Source of the DNA: Sycobia sp. Sy_11
Taxonomy: Eukaryota; Arthropoda; Insecta; Hymenoptera; Epichrysomallidae
Direction of reading: 5' to 3'
NCBI GenBank assembly: GCA_018907035.1
Contig: JACCIC010000093.1
Coordinates: forward strand, 2,044,075 to 2,108,074
DNA: 64,000 nt
The position numbers were made by a program, and so were the translations under genes. This document shows positions 52,439-64,000 of this stretch, piece by piece. The notes beneath the pieces were generated by a model, which was given only the letters and a program-made list of their open reading frames with translations, did no database searches and had not been told where the DNA came from. The number at the start of each line of letters is the position of its first letter. The stretch's first letter is position 1.

Positions 52439-55400
52439 TCAGACGAGCCCGGGCGCGTTGCCCTGCTCGCTCTCGTCCTGCTCGGCGAGCAGCAGCGGCA
52501 CCTCCTGCTGCCTGTTGCCGGCCTCGCCGGCGCCGCCCCGATGGTGGTGGTGATGGTGTCGGTGCTGATGGTGCGCGTGGCCGTGGTGGTGGTGGTGGTG
52601 ACCGGGCAGGAGGGAGCTCGGCGCGCCGGAGGGCGTCGTGGGCGCCGAGCGCGAGAGCCAGGAGCGCGAGGACTTGGCGGTCCTGGGCGGGGGCGGGCCC
52701 ACCGAGACGTAGGTCTTGCCCCGGGTGCGCTTCGTGCGCGCGCCGCCGCTGCCGCCGCTGACGCCGCTGCCGCCGGCCACCGAGGGCTGCGGCTCGTCCG
52801 CCGGGGGGCTGGCGGGTCGCTGACTCGACTCGGTGGCCGAGTTCTGGCGCAGCCCCAGGGAAAAGAGGGCCTGCGGCCGATTCTGCTGCGAGGCCGGCAG
52901 CTGGGGCAGCTGCTGGATTTTGTCCAGGAGTTCGCGGAGCTGCAACGGTCGGGAATTGGATTAGTTTGCTCTTGCGTTCGAGACGCTTTGGTATCGAGAG
53001 GTCAGGTAAAAGATGTAGGTTTACTTATAGAGGGGATTAAGCAGAGATTAACTTAATAGATAAACTTTTTTTTTAGTTATTTCATAACGCCGTAAGTGCA
53101 ACAATTTTCTATGTACTTGTGTATAAATGTATTTCAAAAATATATAAATTATCGATGTAAATTATAATAAAAATTTTGTAAAATACTTTTAATTAATCAT
53201 GAGGTAAATATTAGTTTCACATTCGATCATTTTTATGTGAAAGGAGCGATTCTTTGGCATAATATAAGTGAAATATTGGAATAAAATATTTTCTCCGCTT
53301 ATTTATTAAAAACACCGACTGAATCGAGACTTTAAGAATAACCCCTTTCTTAAATCGCAAATATTTTCAGTGTAGTATATCTTTCCATAAAAAAAAATTT
53401 GATTTTATACCTTACAGTTAATTACTTTGTTTTATTCTATAATCGTTTAATGTAAAATCTGTGAACAATATATTATGGTTTTTATTATTTAGGAAAATTT
53501 TTAATTCAACGCGTTTGTTAGTAAAATACGAGATAGATCTGCATTCATCTTAAAAAAAGTGTTTAAAAAAATTTTAAAATTGGGTATGAAATCAGCTATA
53601 TAAAGTATCTCTAGTAATGAGCCGTCTGAACAGTCCCGTAATGTAACTACTACTCGCGGCAAATTAATAGTGCGCGAGTTGAAATATATCTCGCTAAGCA
53701 TTCGATCTCGATTTTATATTATAATGAAATAATTGTTTAATTTTTTAAATAAATAGTTTTCTTTTCTTATATTTTCAAATTAAAATATAATTATGAGATT
53801 AAAACTTGATTATTTGATATAGCGTTTGTAGATAGTCTCTAATTTTCTTTTTCGATTTTGTACGATGAACTTTTTCATGTACTTTTGAGAGCTTTTTATA
53901 TTTATCTTATAATTTTAAGTTTTCAATACGAAATATATATATATATAATTGTACAAAGAATATTCTGATTTACAAAATAATGCTATAATTATCAACTATA
54001 TCTAATATTATTATTACACTTGACTAAAACATTTCTAAAATTCAGTCACTGTATTTACAGAATGTATTTACATTGTTGGCTTTATTTTTATTTATAATTT
54101 TTAAAATAATGTATTAAATGTACTAACTAAATTATACATTTTATTCTACGTAATCTCTAGCCATAAAAGTTACTTTACTATAAGATATAAAAAATGCTAC
54201 ATTGCTATATTATAAGGAACAAGTACTAAGCCATAATATACTTTTGCAAAATTAATTAAATTATATTATTTGACATACCGACTCCGAAGGAATCTTTTTG
54301 TGTGATGTTGTTTATTGCAAGCAAAATTATAACGTATTTTATAAATATTTCGATCTTTCTATTAAATGTAAAAGTATATAAAAAGTACAATTCGAAATAG
54401 TATTTAGAAAACTCAAATGTCTAAAATTATTTAATGCTGCAGGCAATTTTTGATTGGAATGAGCCGAATTATTATCATTTGTTACAGTGCACCAAAATTA
54501 AAATGTTAAAGTGTAAAAATATGTTTGTTTCCATTTGTGTCATCTGTAAAAATGAACGAATAAATAAAACTTTTTATCATTAATTAAGTCAGATTTAAAA
54601 AAAAAAAATGTTATAACGTATTTTATAATATTATCTCAGCTCGATTCGGTTAAGTAAGATTTACAATACTTATTTCTTAAAGTTAATTACTTTGACTGAT
54701 ATGATTGAATATGATTGGATTTTTAAATACCGCTCTATTACTGCTTGTTTGTTATTAAAGTAAAATTTAAACGTCCATTATTAATTTTTCACTTATAAAT
54801 TTGACCATTACATTTTTTGTTAAGCGATAACTGATTATACTGTTACGTTAATTTAACTTGAAAAAAGGATTGTAGTTTTTAAGGAAAACCACAAATATAC
54901 GTTTATAATTAGAATCCTTTAGTAATTTTCACCGCAAGAAAAAAATATTGTAAATTATCTCGAGAAAATGTAACGCTAGATATTAAACAGATGCTTATAT
55001 TATAAAAAATTTAATTAGTAAAACGGTCAACCATCTCGTAATCCCGCTACCGTCTAAGAAAGGAACACCAGTAATTGATCGGCGACTGACCTCTATCGTG
55101 GGACTAGTCGCCCTGGGCGGCGAGAGCGGCGACTGCGCCGCGAGGCTCGAGACGTCGGAGGTGGTGCGGTGATTGGCCAGCGAGGCCAGCGAGCCCTCGC
55201 CGAAGTTCGTGGGTCGCTCCCGGGGTCCGCCGATTGCGCCGACCTGGTCGCAAAATCAGCGGGTCAAGCATTTACTTCTCGGGGTTAGACGTTTATTAGA
55301 TGTTTATGTCTTGTCTATGTCGATGCTCAAATAGAAGTATTCTTTTTTTTTTTTTTTGAGTTTTGGATAACGACGCGGACGACTACCACATGCCCCGGCG

Positions 55401-56394
55401 CATAATTTACAATTAAATCTTTGTCCGGATACTTGTTGCCCACTGCATTCGTGCGAATGGGAAGGTATGTAGATGAAAATGACGGAAGTCTCTTCGAATT
55501 GCACCAAAACGTTTAATATACGAGCAGTGCCGTTCAAAGCCGTTTTATTCAGATGCGTTAATTCAATAAAGGAGTCTGCCTCTGAGGATAGTGTTTTTTG
55601 GTTCAATATCTAGACATACGTGTAGAACTGGCCGAGCTCTAGACTCTCCCACGGTCGGCGAGGCGAAGCGCGGGAAAAAATTGCGGGCGCGCGCGCGCGA
55701 TTGCTTACCAGGGCGGAGCCCGTGGCCGCGCCGTCGGCCGACAGCTCGTCGACGCTGTTGTTGCAGGAGTACGGTGGCGGTATGTTGGTGTTGGCCTCGT
55801 TCGCGACGTTGCACATGAAGCTCGAGCTGAGGGAGTCGAGGGTGCTCGCGTGCGACAGGGACCTGAAGTAGCGCATCACCAGGCCGGAGGCGCCCTTGCC
55901 GAAGCCGTCGTCGTAGCCGATCACCAGGGGATAGAGGTCGGGCTTCGACGTCACCTGCGAATTTCAACGGCTATTAAACATGCGGCTCGTGAAGCTGGAG
56001 CAGCAGGGGTGGAAACGACTAGACTGGCGGAAATCTTCGGGGTACAAAAGTGTGTCAAAAAGTATGAAAAAATACGTACAATGTACGAACGCGTTATTCC
56101 GAGCATGGTTTTAAATACATTCGCCAAATGTTGCTAAATACAGTTGTATATGTCTTGATACATTTTGAAAAACCGAATAAGGCTAAACCGTATCGAAATT
56201 CAAAATATTGACGTATATCAAGGGATTTGAAAACATATGTCTACGGTATATGAAAATATTCGAAAGTCAAGATATCAAGAAATTTCGTTCAGCGGCAAAT
56301 ATGGTTTTTTATGTAAATGCGAGATTATGTGAATTCGTATAAAATTGTAAAAGAAGATGTACCGAATTGTGCACGATGTAAAGAAATCAAGATC

Positions 56395-56452
<58 letters not shown>

Positions 56453-56534
56453 GCATGGATATAGGTGCATCTAATAATATACATCTCTTCATGTGTTATA
56501 ATACACCATTTGAAATTTCAAAATTCCAGCAGGG

Positions 56535-56568
<34 letters not shown>

Positions 56569-58679
56569 GTATATAAAAGACATAAGTATAGAGGAACGAT
56601 GGAGTCGGGGGGGGGGGCGTACCTCGTTGTAGGGCGGCGGCATCGCCTGGACGATGGAGCTGCATCGGCTGTAATGGGGCGGAAGGTAGCAGGAGCCGGT
56701 GGAGGCTCGATCGGATATCGTCGTGCCGTCCTCCATTATGCTAGCGTTCCTCCTGCGACAGAGCCAGCATCCGCAGGCGGCTGCGATTATCAGACCCGCG
56801 AAGACTGCGATCCTAGAAGGCAGGCGGGATCGTTATGTATAAGCATTTTGGATCAATCCATTTTTGAAACGTAAAATTTTATTTCCACATATTTTTCCGC
56901 CGACGTCCGTTTATAAATTTAATATTGTTTTATCACTGACTACCGGATCTTCAAAGTTAATAATGGAATCTCGTACACAATTTAATAATCTTGGTCAAAC
57001 GAGAAAAGTATACAACCCTGGGTCAAAGATTTCAATGAAATTAATTTCTCCTTATGCTTAACATCTAAATACATGATTGCAAAACAGGTGATTCTAATGC
57101 TGAAATTTTACTTTGTTATAAACATGAGACCTTTGTTGAACCCTATACTCAGTTCGTGTACGTGACTCCACAAAGTAAACTTCATATCTTAGTTTAATAT
57201 TTTTCTTTTTCGTGGATTGTTTCATTTATTAGACATACGTGGATTTGTATAGAGGAAGCAAAACTCTTTCAAAGATCTGTATAGAAATGAATTAATACAG
57301 CCATTGTGAAAGTACGTATATATAATACAATTCTATAAAAATCGCGTATCCACGTATCGGAGAAAAAATATCATCTATTTAGATATTAAGAATTAAATTT
57401 AATTAAATCAGGAATCCAAATTTCAATTAAATCTTTAACCCGAAATTAAAATACTTTGCCTGCAAGCGCAGGAAAAATGTTTAATTCAAACTGTACAACG
57501 ATAAGGCTTCGTTAAAATACATACCATAAATACCAATAATACCAGAACAGGAATTTGAACATTTCCGTGACGGAGTTTCCAATCTGTGGAAATGTGGAGT
57601 AGCTGCAGCAGCCCAAGCTGCAGCATTCTTTTGGAAATGTGCATCTGAAAGAAATTTTACGTTCGTGAGTGTTGGTCAGTGCATCGTGGCGAAGGAATTT
57701 TTTATTCATCAAAAATATTCTTCGGGATTCGCTAAACGTTCAGATATAATTACTTTATACATACGTCAGTTCGTATAAATTTGATCGAAATTAGAATTTA
57801 ATATTAGAATTTAATATTCAATATAATAATTTAATATTAGAATTTAATATCCGTATACGATAAGTTTAAATGATTTTATTATTTTTTATGATTTGCGAGA
57901 TACTTACACGTGACCTTCATCGCAAAGCTTCGCCGAGACCTTAAAAGAAAATACAATTACGAAAATTAATATGGATGATCGTATATATTATTCCACGCGT
58001 GCGTTGAACATTAATATTGCCCGTAATGCGATGTAAGACTATTGCACAATGCATAAGACCCGTTGAATATAAAGAGGATGCACATTGAAATCGGAAATTC
58101 TACCGCTCTGCTGCTAAACTAACTTTCGCACCGACTGCGAATCCTAGAAATCTCAAATAGCGATTAATTACTGCCTCGTAAGAGCTACATTGTTATGCCG
58201 CAGAGTATCTTTAAACCTACGTCGTCGCGTACTTAAGTACTAATGTACTAAAACGAATACAGGAATAAAAACTGCACTCGAGTACCAATACATTTCCATG
58301 CAGCGTCGCACACGACGAGCAAACGAGAAACCGGAATATTCCAAAACTAAAGAACAGCGATATTATCGCGGTAGACTCCTCGGCGACAAGGGTCGCCCGC
58401 TGACCAGAGATCCCGAAATTTGCAGCGCGCACCACAGAGCCGGGTAGGCCCGCGCTCGGCCCCTCGAGCAAAACAAAGCCGCGCGGCTGCTTATCCCCGG
58501 CCGTTCCCCATCGCCGCCGCCCCTCCCCCGGCCTCGAGTCGCGCGCGGGCCCCGCGCCCCCGTCGGGGGCCGGCGCAAAATCAATCCCCGTCTCCGCGAG
58601 CGCGGCCCGAGGAGGTGGCGCGGGGCACCGACGCCCGGGGCTGGCTTACGTTCTGCTCGAACTCCGTGTCGATCTCCAT
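52439..58679 (-). CDS. WBP1/VOPP1-like single-pass membrane protein with PPPY motifs
   Basis: Seven exons in transcript order: 58679-58650, 57939-57908, 57644-57525, 56812-56623, 55954-55709, 55243-55091 and 52939-52439. Phases agree and give 423 aa. A Cys-rich head (C16, C22, CC28-29, CC33-34, spaced CC-x3-CC) precedes an aromatic hydrophobic segment (about 50-79) ending at CRRR. This arrangement is typical of WBP1, WBP1L and VOPP1. The long cytoplasmic part has two PPPY motifs (119-122 and 183-186), which in this family bind WW domains of NEDD4-type ubiquitin ligases or WWOX. It then turns Ser/Pro-rich, with 16 His in a 21-residue stretch (371-391). No N-terminal signal peptide is visible: exon 1 encodes the acidic MEIDTEFEQN. 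Either it inserts by its membrane segment alone, or another first exon supplies a signal. The start has a good context (CCGCCGCA before ATGG). Family assignment is by motif, not alignment. Confidence 0.75.
56398..56449. repeat. (TA)n microsatellite
   Basis: About 50 bp of TA in the intron between exons 4 and 5 of the WBP1-like gene. Confidence 0.95.
56536..56567. repeat. (TA)n microsatellite
   Basis: About 32 bp of TA ending 55 bp beyond the donor side of exon 4 of the WBP1-like gene; an 11-G run at 56607-56617 lies between it and the exon. Confidence 0.9.
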
Positions 58680-58830
58680 TGCGGCGGGCCGAGAACTCGC
58701 ATCGCCGCGCGCGCCGCGGGCCCAGGACAGAGGGGAGTCTCTCGGTGCGCGTCGGCAACGCGCCGCCGCCGCACAGCCGCCGCTCTACTGATACGCCCGC
58801 CCGCGCCGAGGCCGAGTACGTTCGGGGCTG

Positions 58831-58841
58831 CGTGCGTGCGC

Positions 58842-58872
<31 letters not shown>

Positions 58873-58874
58873 TG
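58831..58874. repeat. (CG)n-(TG)n alternating tract
   Basis: About 44 bp of alternating purine-pyrimidine (CG then TG), potentially Z-DNA-forming, about 150-195 bp upstream of the WBP1-like start codon. Confidence 0.9.
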
Positions 58875-59148
58875 GATGCCCGCGCGTAGATACGCTCGGA
58901 CGACGCGCGCGCGCGCGCAACGCAGTCCGCGGGACCGGGGTGGGAGGACGGGATGGGGGTGGCGGCGAGCTCCCGCGCATCACCGCGGGCTGCTGACGCG
59001 CGGCCGCGAACGTCAGCAGCGGCGTCGGGCGGGTGGGGTGAGGGTCGCGCGTATCGTACGCCCGTCAGGGGTAGATTATATCGGTGCGCATTTTTTTACC
59101 GCCCTCCCTCGTCTCCCTCCCCCGTCCGACCCAGCGTGCGAGTCACGG

Positions 59149-59195
59149 TGTCTCGTCTCGTCTCTCTCTCTCTCTCTCTCTCTATCTCTCCCTCC
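59149..59195. repeat. (CT)n polypyrimidine tract
   Basis: A CT-repeat, which is (GA)n on the minus strand, in the upstream part of the island. It is a possible GAGA-factor-type site cluster. Confidence 0.85.
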
Positions 59196-59399
59196 CTCTT
59201 CCTCGACCGCGGCGACCGAGCAGAGACGATGCGCGCGGTTCGCGCTTAATTATCGAATTCGGATGCGGAGCTACGTGGATTCGTGTATGTACATGGGCGA
59301 GAAGGAGGGGTGATCGAACCGCATCCGTATGCCCGCGGGAGATATTCAATCGGGTTCGCAGGGAGGATGCGCCTAATTTTTCGTGTATATGTATGTACA

Positions 59400-62300
59400 T
59401 ATGAGTTCGGAGTAATATTTGTATAAGCTAAAGGGAATCTTAATTTTTGGGCGAAATTATTTTATTCCATTAGAAAATTTAGACTTCTATTCTAAACAGA
59501 AAATTTCAATAGAAAATCGTAATTTTTATTTTCGTGAAAATTTCATCTATTGATATATAACATAAGTTTCTACGCATTACAATAAAACAAACAAGTTAAT
59601 TCTAAACTTATCGGCAGCTGTATTTAGCAATCAATGCTCAAATTCAAGTTTTTTATTTCAATTGAATTTTATTTCAGCTGGTAAAAGCTGGAAAAAAGAT
59701 TTTAACTGTAGTTTCATCCACTGCTTTCGTGCAATCGATAAAATTTAATTCATAAAATAGTCAAGTTTAAAACCTTGAATATTAAATATGTAGTGGTTTA
59801 AAGTATTCTGTAACAATATTTTCGACTTCGACAATTTCTTTTTATAAAATTATAAATATTAAAATCTTATAGAGATATAAATATGAAAATTTAGTAAAAT
59901 TAATGTCATATATTTATACATTATTATAAACAAGAAATATAAAATATTAATAAAAGAAACTGACAAGTAATTTGTTACATAAATTACACAGTGATACAAA
60001 AGCCAATTTTTTTCCCTCTTTGTCTATTTAAAGACTAAAAAATCAAACTGAACCTCTAATACAAAATAAGGAAGAGAGTAAATTTGCTATTTAACCCGCG
60101 TATCCGGACCATCAATCGCTTTCTAAAAATATCCAACCACAAGGTTTCCCACCCGCCGGAGGGTAAAATACTCTCGCGAACGCGGGCGCGCGCGCGCTCT
60201 GGTGGCGATATATCCCGTTCCGCGTTTCTTTGCCCCGCGTCCAGCTACCCCCGAGAAAGCGAGAAACCAAGGGAAGGTAAGGGGCAGAGAGAGAAATAGG
60301 AGAGACGGAGACAGAGAGAGGAAGGGAAAGAGAGCACGAGAGGGAACCGATGCTAACCCTGCTCCAGTCCGTCCGGACATTAGCGCACCCCTATGCCCCG
60401 CGGCTCCATTATTGATCGAGTCCCCGTCGACTCCGCGATCGCGTTATTAGCGAATAAGGCACCTTGTGCAAGAAAAAAAAAATGAAGCAACGAACACGTG
60501 CAACCCTTGGGGCTAGAAAGCCATGACAAATGTAGGTGTGCGTGCGTGCGTGCGTGCGTGCGTGCATGCGTGCATGCGCGCGCGCGCGCGTATATGCGTG
60601 TGTATGAGTGGCTGGGTGGGTGTGTGGACGTGCGCACGTACATAACACACGTCGACTAGTTGAGCGTGCAAAAAACCGAGGACAATAATGGAATGCGTCG
60701 CTATATATCTAGAATATGTGCGTATGCGTGCAGATGTGGTGCACTGTTTGTGCTATTAAGACTTTTGCACCTCGCGACGTGCGCGAGCGATGCTCATGGC
60801 TTACTTGGGCGGACGAGAAGAAGGCGAGCGGCAGGGCGATTCTGGCTGCGCTCCGTAGCTCACGGAGCCGCGGCATCATCTGACGCGCGGCGCACGCACG
60901 CGACGCAAATCGCGCATACATGTATATCATATATATATAATAATTATTAGAATGTGACCTCACATCGAGGATACTCTTCACTGCGTCGCGCGACGCTCGT
61001 CATCGCGAATCCCACCCTGTATACGGAACTCCGCCCTAGATTTTTCCGCCAGGACGAGCTTTCCTGTTGGATCTCTCCGTTTCCGTGACTATTCGACAGA
61101 GCTTTTTGCGTTATTGAAGAAACAGGCGCGCTATTACATTGACGAATTCATTGCCAGTTGGTAGCAAGAATCTGCTATATATATATATATATATATAGGA
61201 CAAATATATTCAAAGAATAATATTTAAAATAATCAAGATTTATATAACAGTATTAATAAGTATTTATCCAGAAACACGAACGGTGCTTACGATTATACTA
61301 AAGTTTTGTTAATATATCTATTATATAATATATATATATCATATATATATATATTTGTGTGTATGTGTGTGTTTTCTAATTGTACTTGTCTAATTTACAC
61401 GATTTTAATTCTGTTTTCATACTATCAAATACAATGTATTCTAAAATCTGAACAAACTATCACATGCGCAGTCCTAGTAGTCGATGCATCAGTAGATAAC
61501 GTCCCGGTATGTTTAGACACGAATATGTACATAATATGATCAGAATTTTTCATTTTATATACTTCTTGAATCAAAAGTAATGAAAAGCAGTGTCGATACA
61601 TATAGGACACTTACTCATTATTGATGAAAAGTACCTATTCATATACAATTAATAAATACAAAAAGTACAAGATACAATACAAATATGTTTGTAGCAAAAT
61701 AATTTTCTATAAAATTTAATATTAAATTACATAAACTGTCATTCATAATTTGCAGAGATCCAACAACTTTCACCAATACAAATAAAACTTTTTATTTTTA
61801 TATATATCATTATATAAAATTGTAGACGTAGCAGAGAGCAGAGCAGGTATTTTCAAAATTTATCAATTGTCATGGACGTCTCATCAGCTACTTCATAAAA
61901 AAAAAATGTTATTCTTACATCGAATCCGATATTAAAAGTAGACATTTGTGTTGAAAAAACAAATCACCTGAATCCACAAAAGATCCAACTGAAATCCTTA
62001 CCAATAGTGCATTGCACCCTACTATATTATTTGCAATACCTTAGAAATATCATAAAATCAATTTAGTTGCAAATAAAACAAAGTAAAATAGGAAACATTT
62101 AAAAAGCATTTTCTGTATATAATTAAATATAAACCCAAAAAATAATTATCTTTATTTCATAACTTATTTCAGTTGTTAATTTGTTAAAATAATAATTATT
62201 AATTATAAATCAATCTTATTCAAAATACTATCATTTACATTATATGAATTATAATAACAGAAAGTAACCATAAAAAAATGTGGATATACTTTTAAATATT

Positions 62301-64000
62301 TGAAAACAATCCCTGAAAATTATGGATATATTTAACAATGAATTTAATATCTCATACCGTCTACATATTAGACGTTGATTTTAATAAATAAACTATTAAA
62401 ATCAATGGCTCCTTTACAGAGACATTTGTTATATATCCTACAGCGTTAAAAAATTTGAAGAATCCGCGGGAAAATGCTGGTGATCAGAGTTCAGCGGTAC
62501 CTGCGCATCGCTGCTAGATCCGATTCGTTTTGCCGCGAAATTATAATTCATAAGAAAAATATTGCTCAGAGGTCGAGTTAGTGGAGAAAATTAAAAATCA
62601 CTATCACGCATTTTATCTAGGAACCAACAATGAATTATAACTTTACAACAATATATATTCTGAATTTACTTTGTTTTTTCAACGTCGATTGAAAAAAAAA
62701 AAACATGTTTTTATGGTTTTATCTACTTTGCTTTACAAATATACGAACTTTTTCATTTATAATCAATTGTTGTACGCAAATTAACTATTCCCAAAAATAA
62801 AAAAGTTACTCTTATGTTTCTGTCTGACGCTTGTTTGATGCGAGAGAATTGTGATTTTCTGAAAGAAAAGCCACTAAAATTCCTAATTTAATTTCATAAA
62901 TAAATAATGTTACGTAGTTGTACCAAAGAAATGATTTTTGCTTTTTACACGTTTTTACCATAATAGTAGACATAGAGATAATCCAAACACGCATGATACC
63001 AGACAATAGGTTTAAGACTTGACCTGCTATTTACGAGTATGGTCTATCTCTATATACGATTTGTACATTAAAAGCGCGAGAACATGCTTCATTATATCTG
63101 ATTATATCGCGTTCGAATACCGCACGCGTTTAGACTGTTATATATAGATTATATATAAATCAACTAATATAATTTATCGAATACATATAATTATATTTGT
63201 TCTTCCATGGCCTAAGCATGACCTTGCTTCCATGATAAAACACCAAGAATAAATTTCACTTCAATTTTCGTTTATTTCCAATATAAAAAAATAAAGAGAA
63301 AAATTCTCAAATGTCTTGTGTATAAACTATCCTACAGTATAATAAATCATTTTTACAATATTCGAATTGCTTAATATAAACAGCTAGAATATTACAACAA
63401 GTAGACAATTTTGAAGAAGACAAAAGATAATAATCACATATTGGTAGCACTGAAAATTTTACATTCACAAGTAAGCGACAGAAGATACAAAATGCGTGAT
63501 AGCAGATGATAGCAATGTCGATTGTGGATGCTATATCGATGTACCCAACCTGCGCTGCTGCCCTACGCCAGCTCGCCATATGCTACGCTATGCCATATGT
63601 AGCGGTAGCCATATCTATACATCGAACCGATCGAGCCATATGCATCTACAGTTATGCATCGGGTTGACTTTAGAAGCTGATCGCGTGGCTTCGTGTTTCT
63701 GTGATGGTTACGCGGCAGCATTTGTTGCTCCACGGCTGCTCCATTTCCCACATCAGACGTCATGTTTTTAATAGTGCGCGGCTACGCTAGATAATACCTT
63801 GGAGCGTACCGTGATAGTACCGTGGATCACTACATACCTAACCAACAAATACATTCTTCATAACTCTACGTAATAGCTTGGAGCGCCTCGAAATCGGAAG
63901 TAACTGGGGATAATAAAAAACACTAAAGCGCTTCAACTCGAGCGTGAAGACGTTATAAAGAGATGATTTAACGACGTGGTTAACAACGGCAATCATTATA
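59400..64000. other. Intergenic DNA with one GC-rich block
   Basis: AT-rich DNA surrounds a GC-richer block at about 60120-60920 that contains GA-rich sequence (60280-60340) and a (GTGC)n tandem repeat (60537-60590). No exon with splice support or domain was found. Short (TA)n at 61176-61197. The last 500 bp is again GC-richer, with repeated GCCATAT words (63575-63645). Confidence 0.5.
60537..60590. repeat. (GTGC)n tandem repeat
   Basis: About 7 GTGC units followed by GCATGC variants and a (CG)n run. Confidence 0.9.

Larger units (their letters stand above)
58400..59330 (-). promoter_or_regulatory. CpG-rich island, probable promoter of the WBP1-like gene
   Basis: A very GC-rich region surrounds and precedes exon 1 of the WBP1-like gene. 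It includes (CG)n-(TG)n at 58831-58874 and a (CT)n tract at about 59158-59190. Long frames on both strands reflect composition. The start site for minus-strand transcription is expected upstream (higher coordinate) of 58679. Confidence 0.55.

Noticed and set aside
52202..53056. Plus-strand frame of 284 codons
   Set aside because: It is the reverse strand of the last exon of the WBP1-like gene, which fits the phase of six other exons. The plus frame starts in TA repeats.
58363..59404. Several frames of 100-200 codons around the WBP1-like start
   Set aside because: All are low-complexity products of (CG)n, (TG)n, (CT)n and CpG-rich DNA and overlap the true exon 1 in other frames.
1..64000. tRNA, rRNA or CRISPR features
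   Set aside because: Scanning by eye for T-loop-like GGTTCGAAT words and cloverleaf arms gave only isolated matches, for example near 37309 and 50783, without the remaining arms. No regularly spaced repeats with unique spacers exist apart from microsatellites.

Overview
The window is eukaryotic nuclear DNA. Short exons, GT-AG introns, an AT-rich background broken by GC-rich patches, very many long (TA)n microsatellites and an insect-type chitin deacetylase point to an insect. The contrast between AT-rich deserts and CpG-rich islands suggests a hymenopteran (wasp, ant or bee), but that placement is inference. No bacterial, organellar or CRISPR features were seen.

Five protein-coding genes could be assembled exon by exon with open frames and consistent splice phases. 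(1) + strand, 23709-29932: a microsomal short-chain dehydrogenase of the SDR16C / epidermal retinol dehydrogenase type, 7 coding exons, 315 aa. (2) - strand, 32087-30065: CHID1, a secreted GH18 chitinase-like protein, 7 exons, 393 aa. (3) + strand, 35718-44001: a secreted chitin deacetylase with chitin-binding, LDLa and deacetylase domains, 10 exons, 525 aa. (4) - strand, 45062-44479: the spliceosomal protein LSm7, 4 exons, 115 aa, starting with a 6-nt and an 18-nt coding exon. (5) - strand, 58679-52439: a WBP1/VOPP1-like membrane protein with a Cys-rich head, one membrane segment, two PPPY motifs and a His-rich tail, 7 exons, 423 aa.

Layout: 1-22 kb holds no recognisable host gene. It contains GC-rich islands, possible promoters or untranslated first exons, a decayed LINE (10.7-12.7 kb), a truncated mariner relic (12.9-13.45 kb) and short inverted-repeat elements. 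The dehydrogenase and CHID1 converge, with stop codons 132 bp apart. CHID1 and the chitin deacetylase diverge across a 3.6-kb spacer. The deacetylase and LSm7 converge, with stops about 480 bp apart. A 7.4-kb gene-free stretch follows, then the WBP1-like gene, whose start lies in a CpG-rich island at 58.4-59.3 kb. The last 4.6 kb shows only a second GC-rich block and AT-rich DNA.

CHID1 and the chitin deacetylase both handle chitin-type glycans outside the cell and sit head-to-head, so shared regulation is possible but unproven. LSm7 is a housekeeping RNA-processing gene and the WBP1-like protein is a probable adaptor for WW-domain ubiquitin ligases. No clearly new biological system was found. 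The best leads are an Asp-to-Glu change in the deacetylase catalytic motif, the missing signal peptide and His-rich tail of the WBP1-like protein, the LSm7 microexons, and the inverted-repeat element family.
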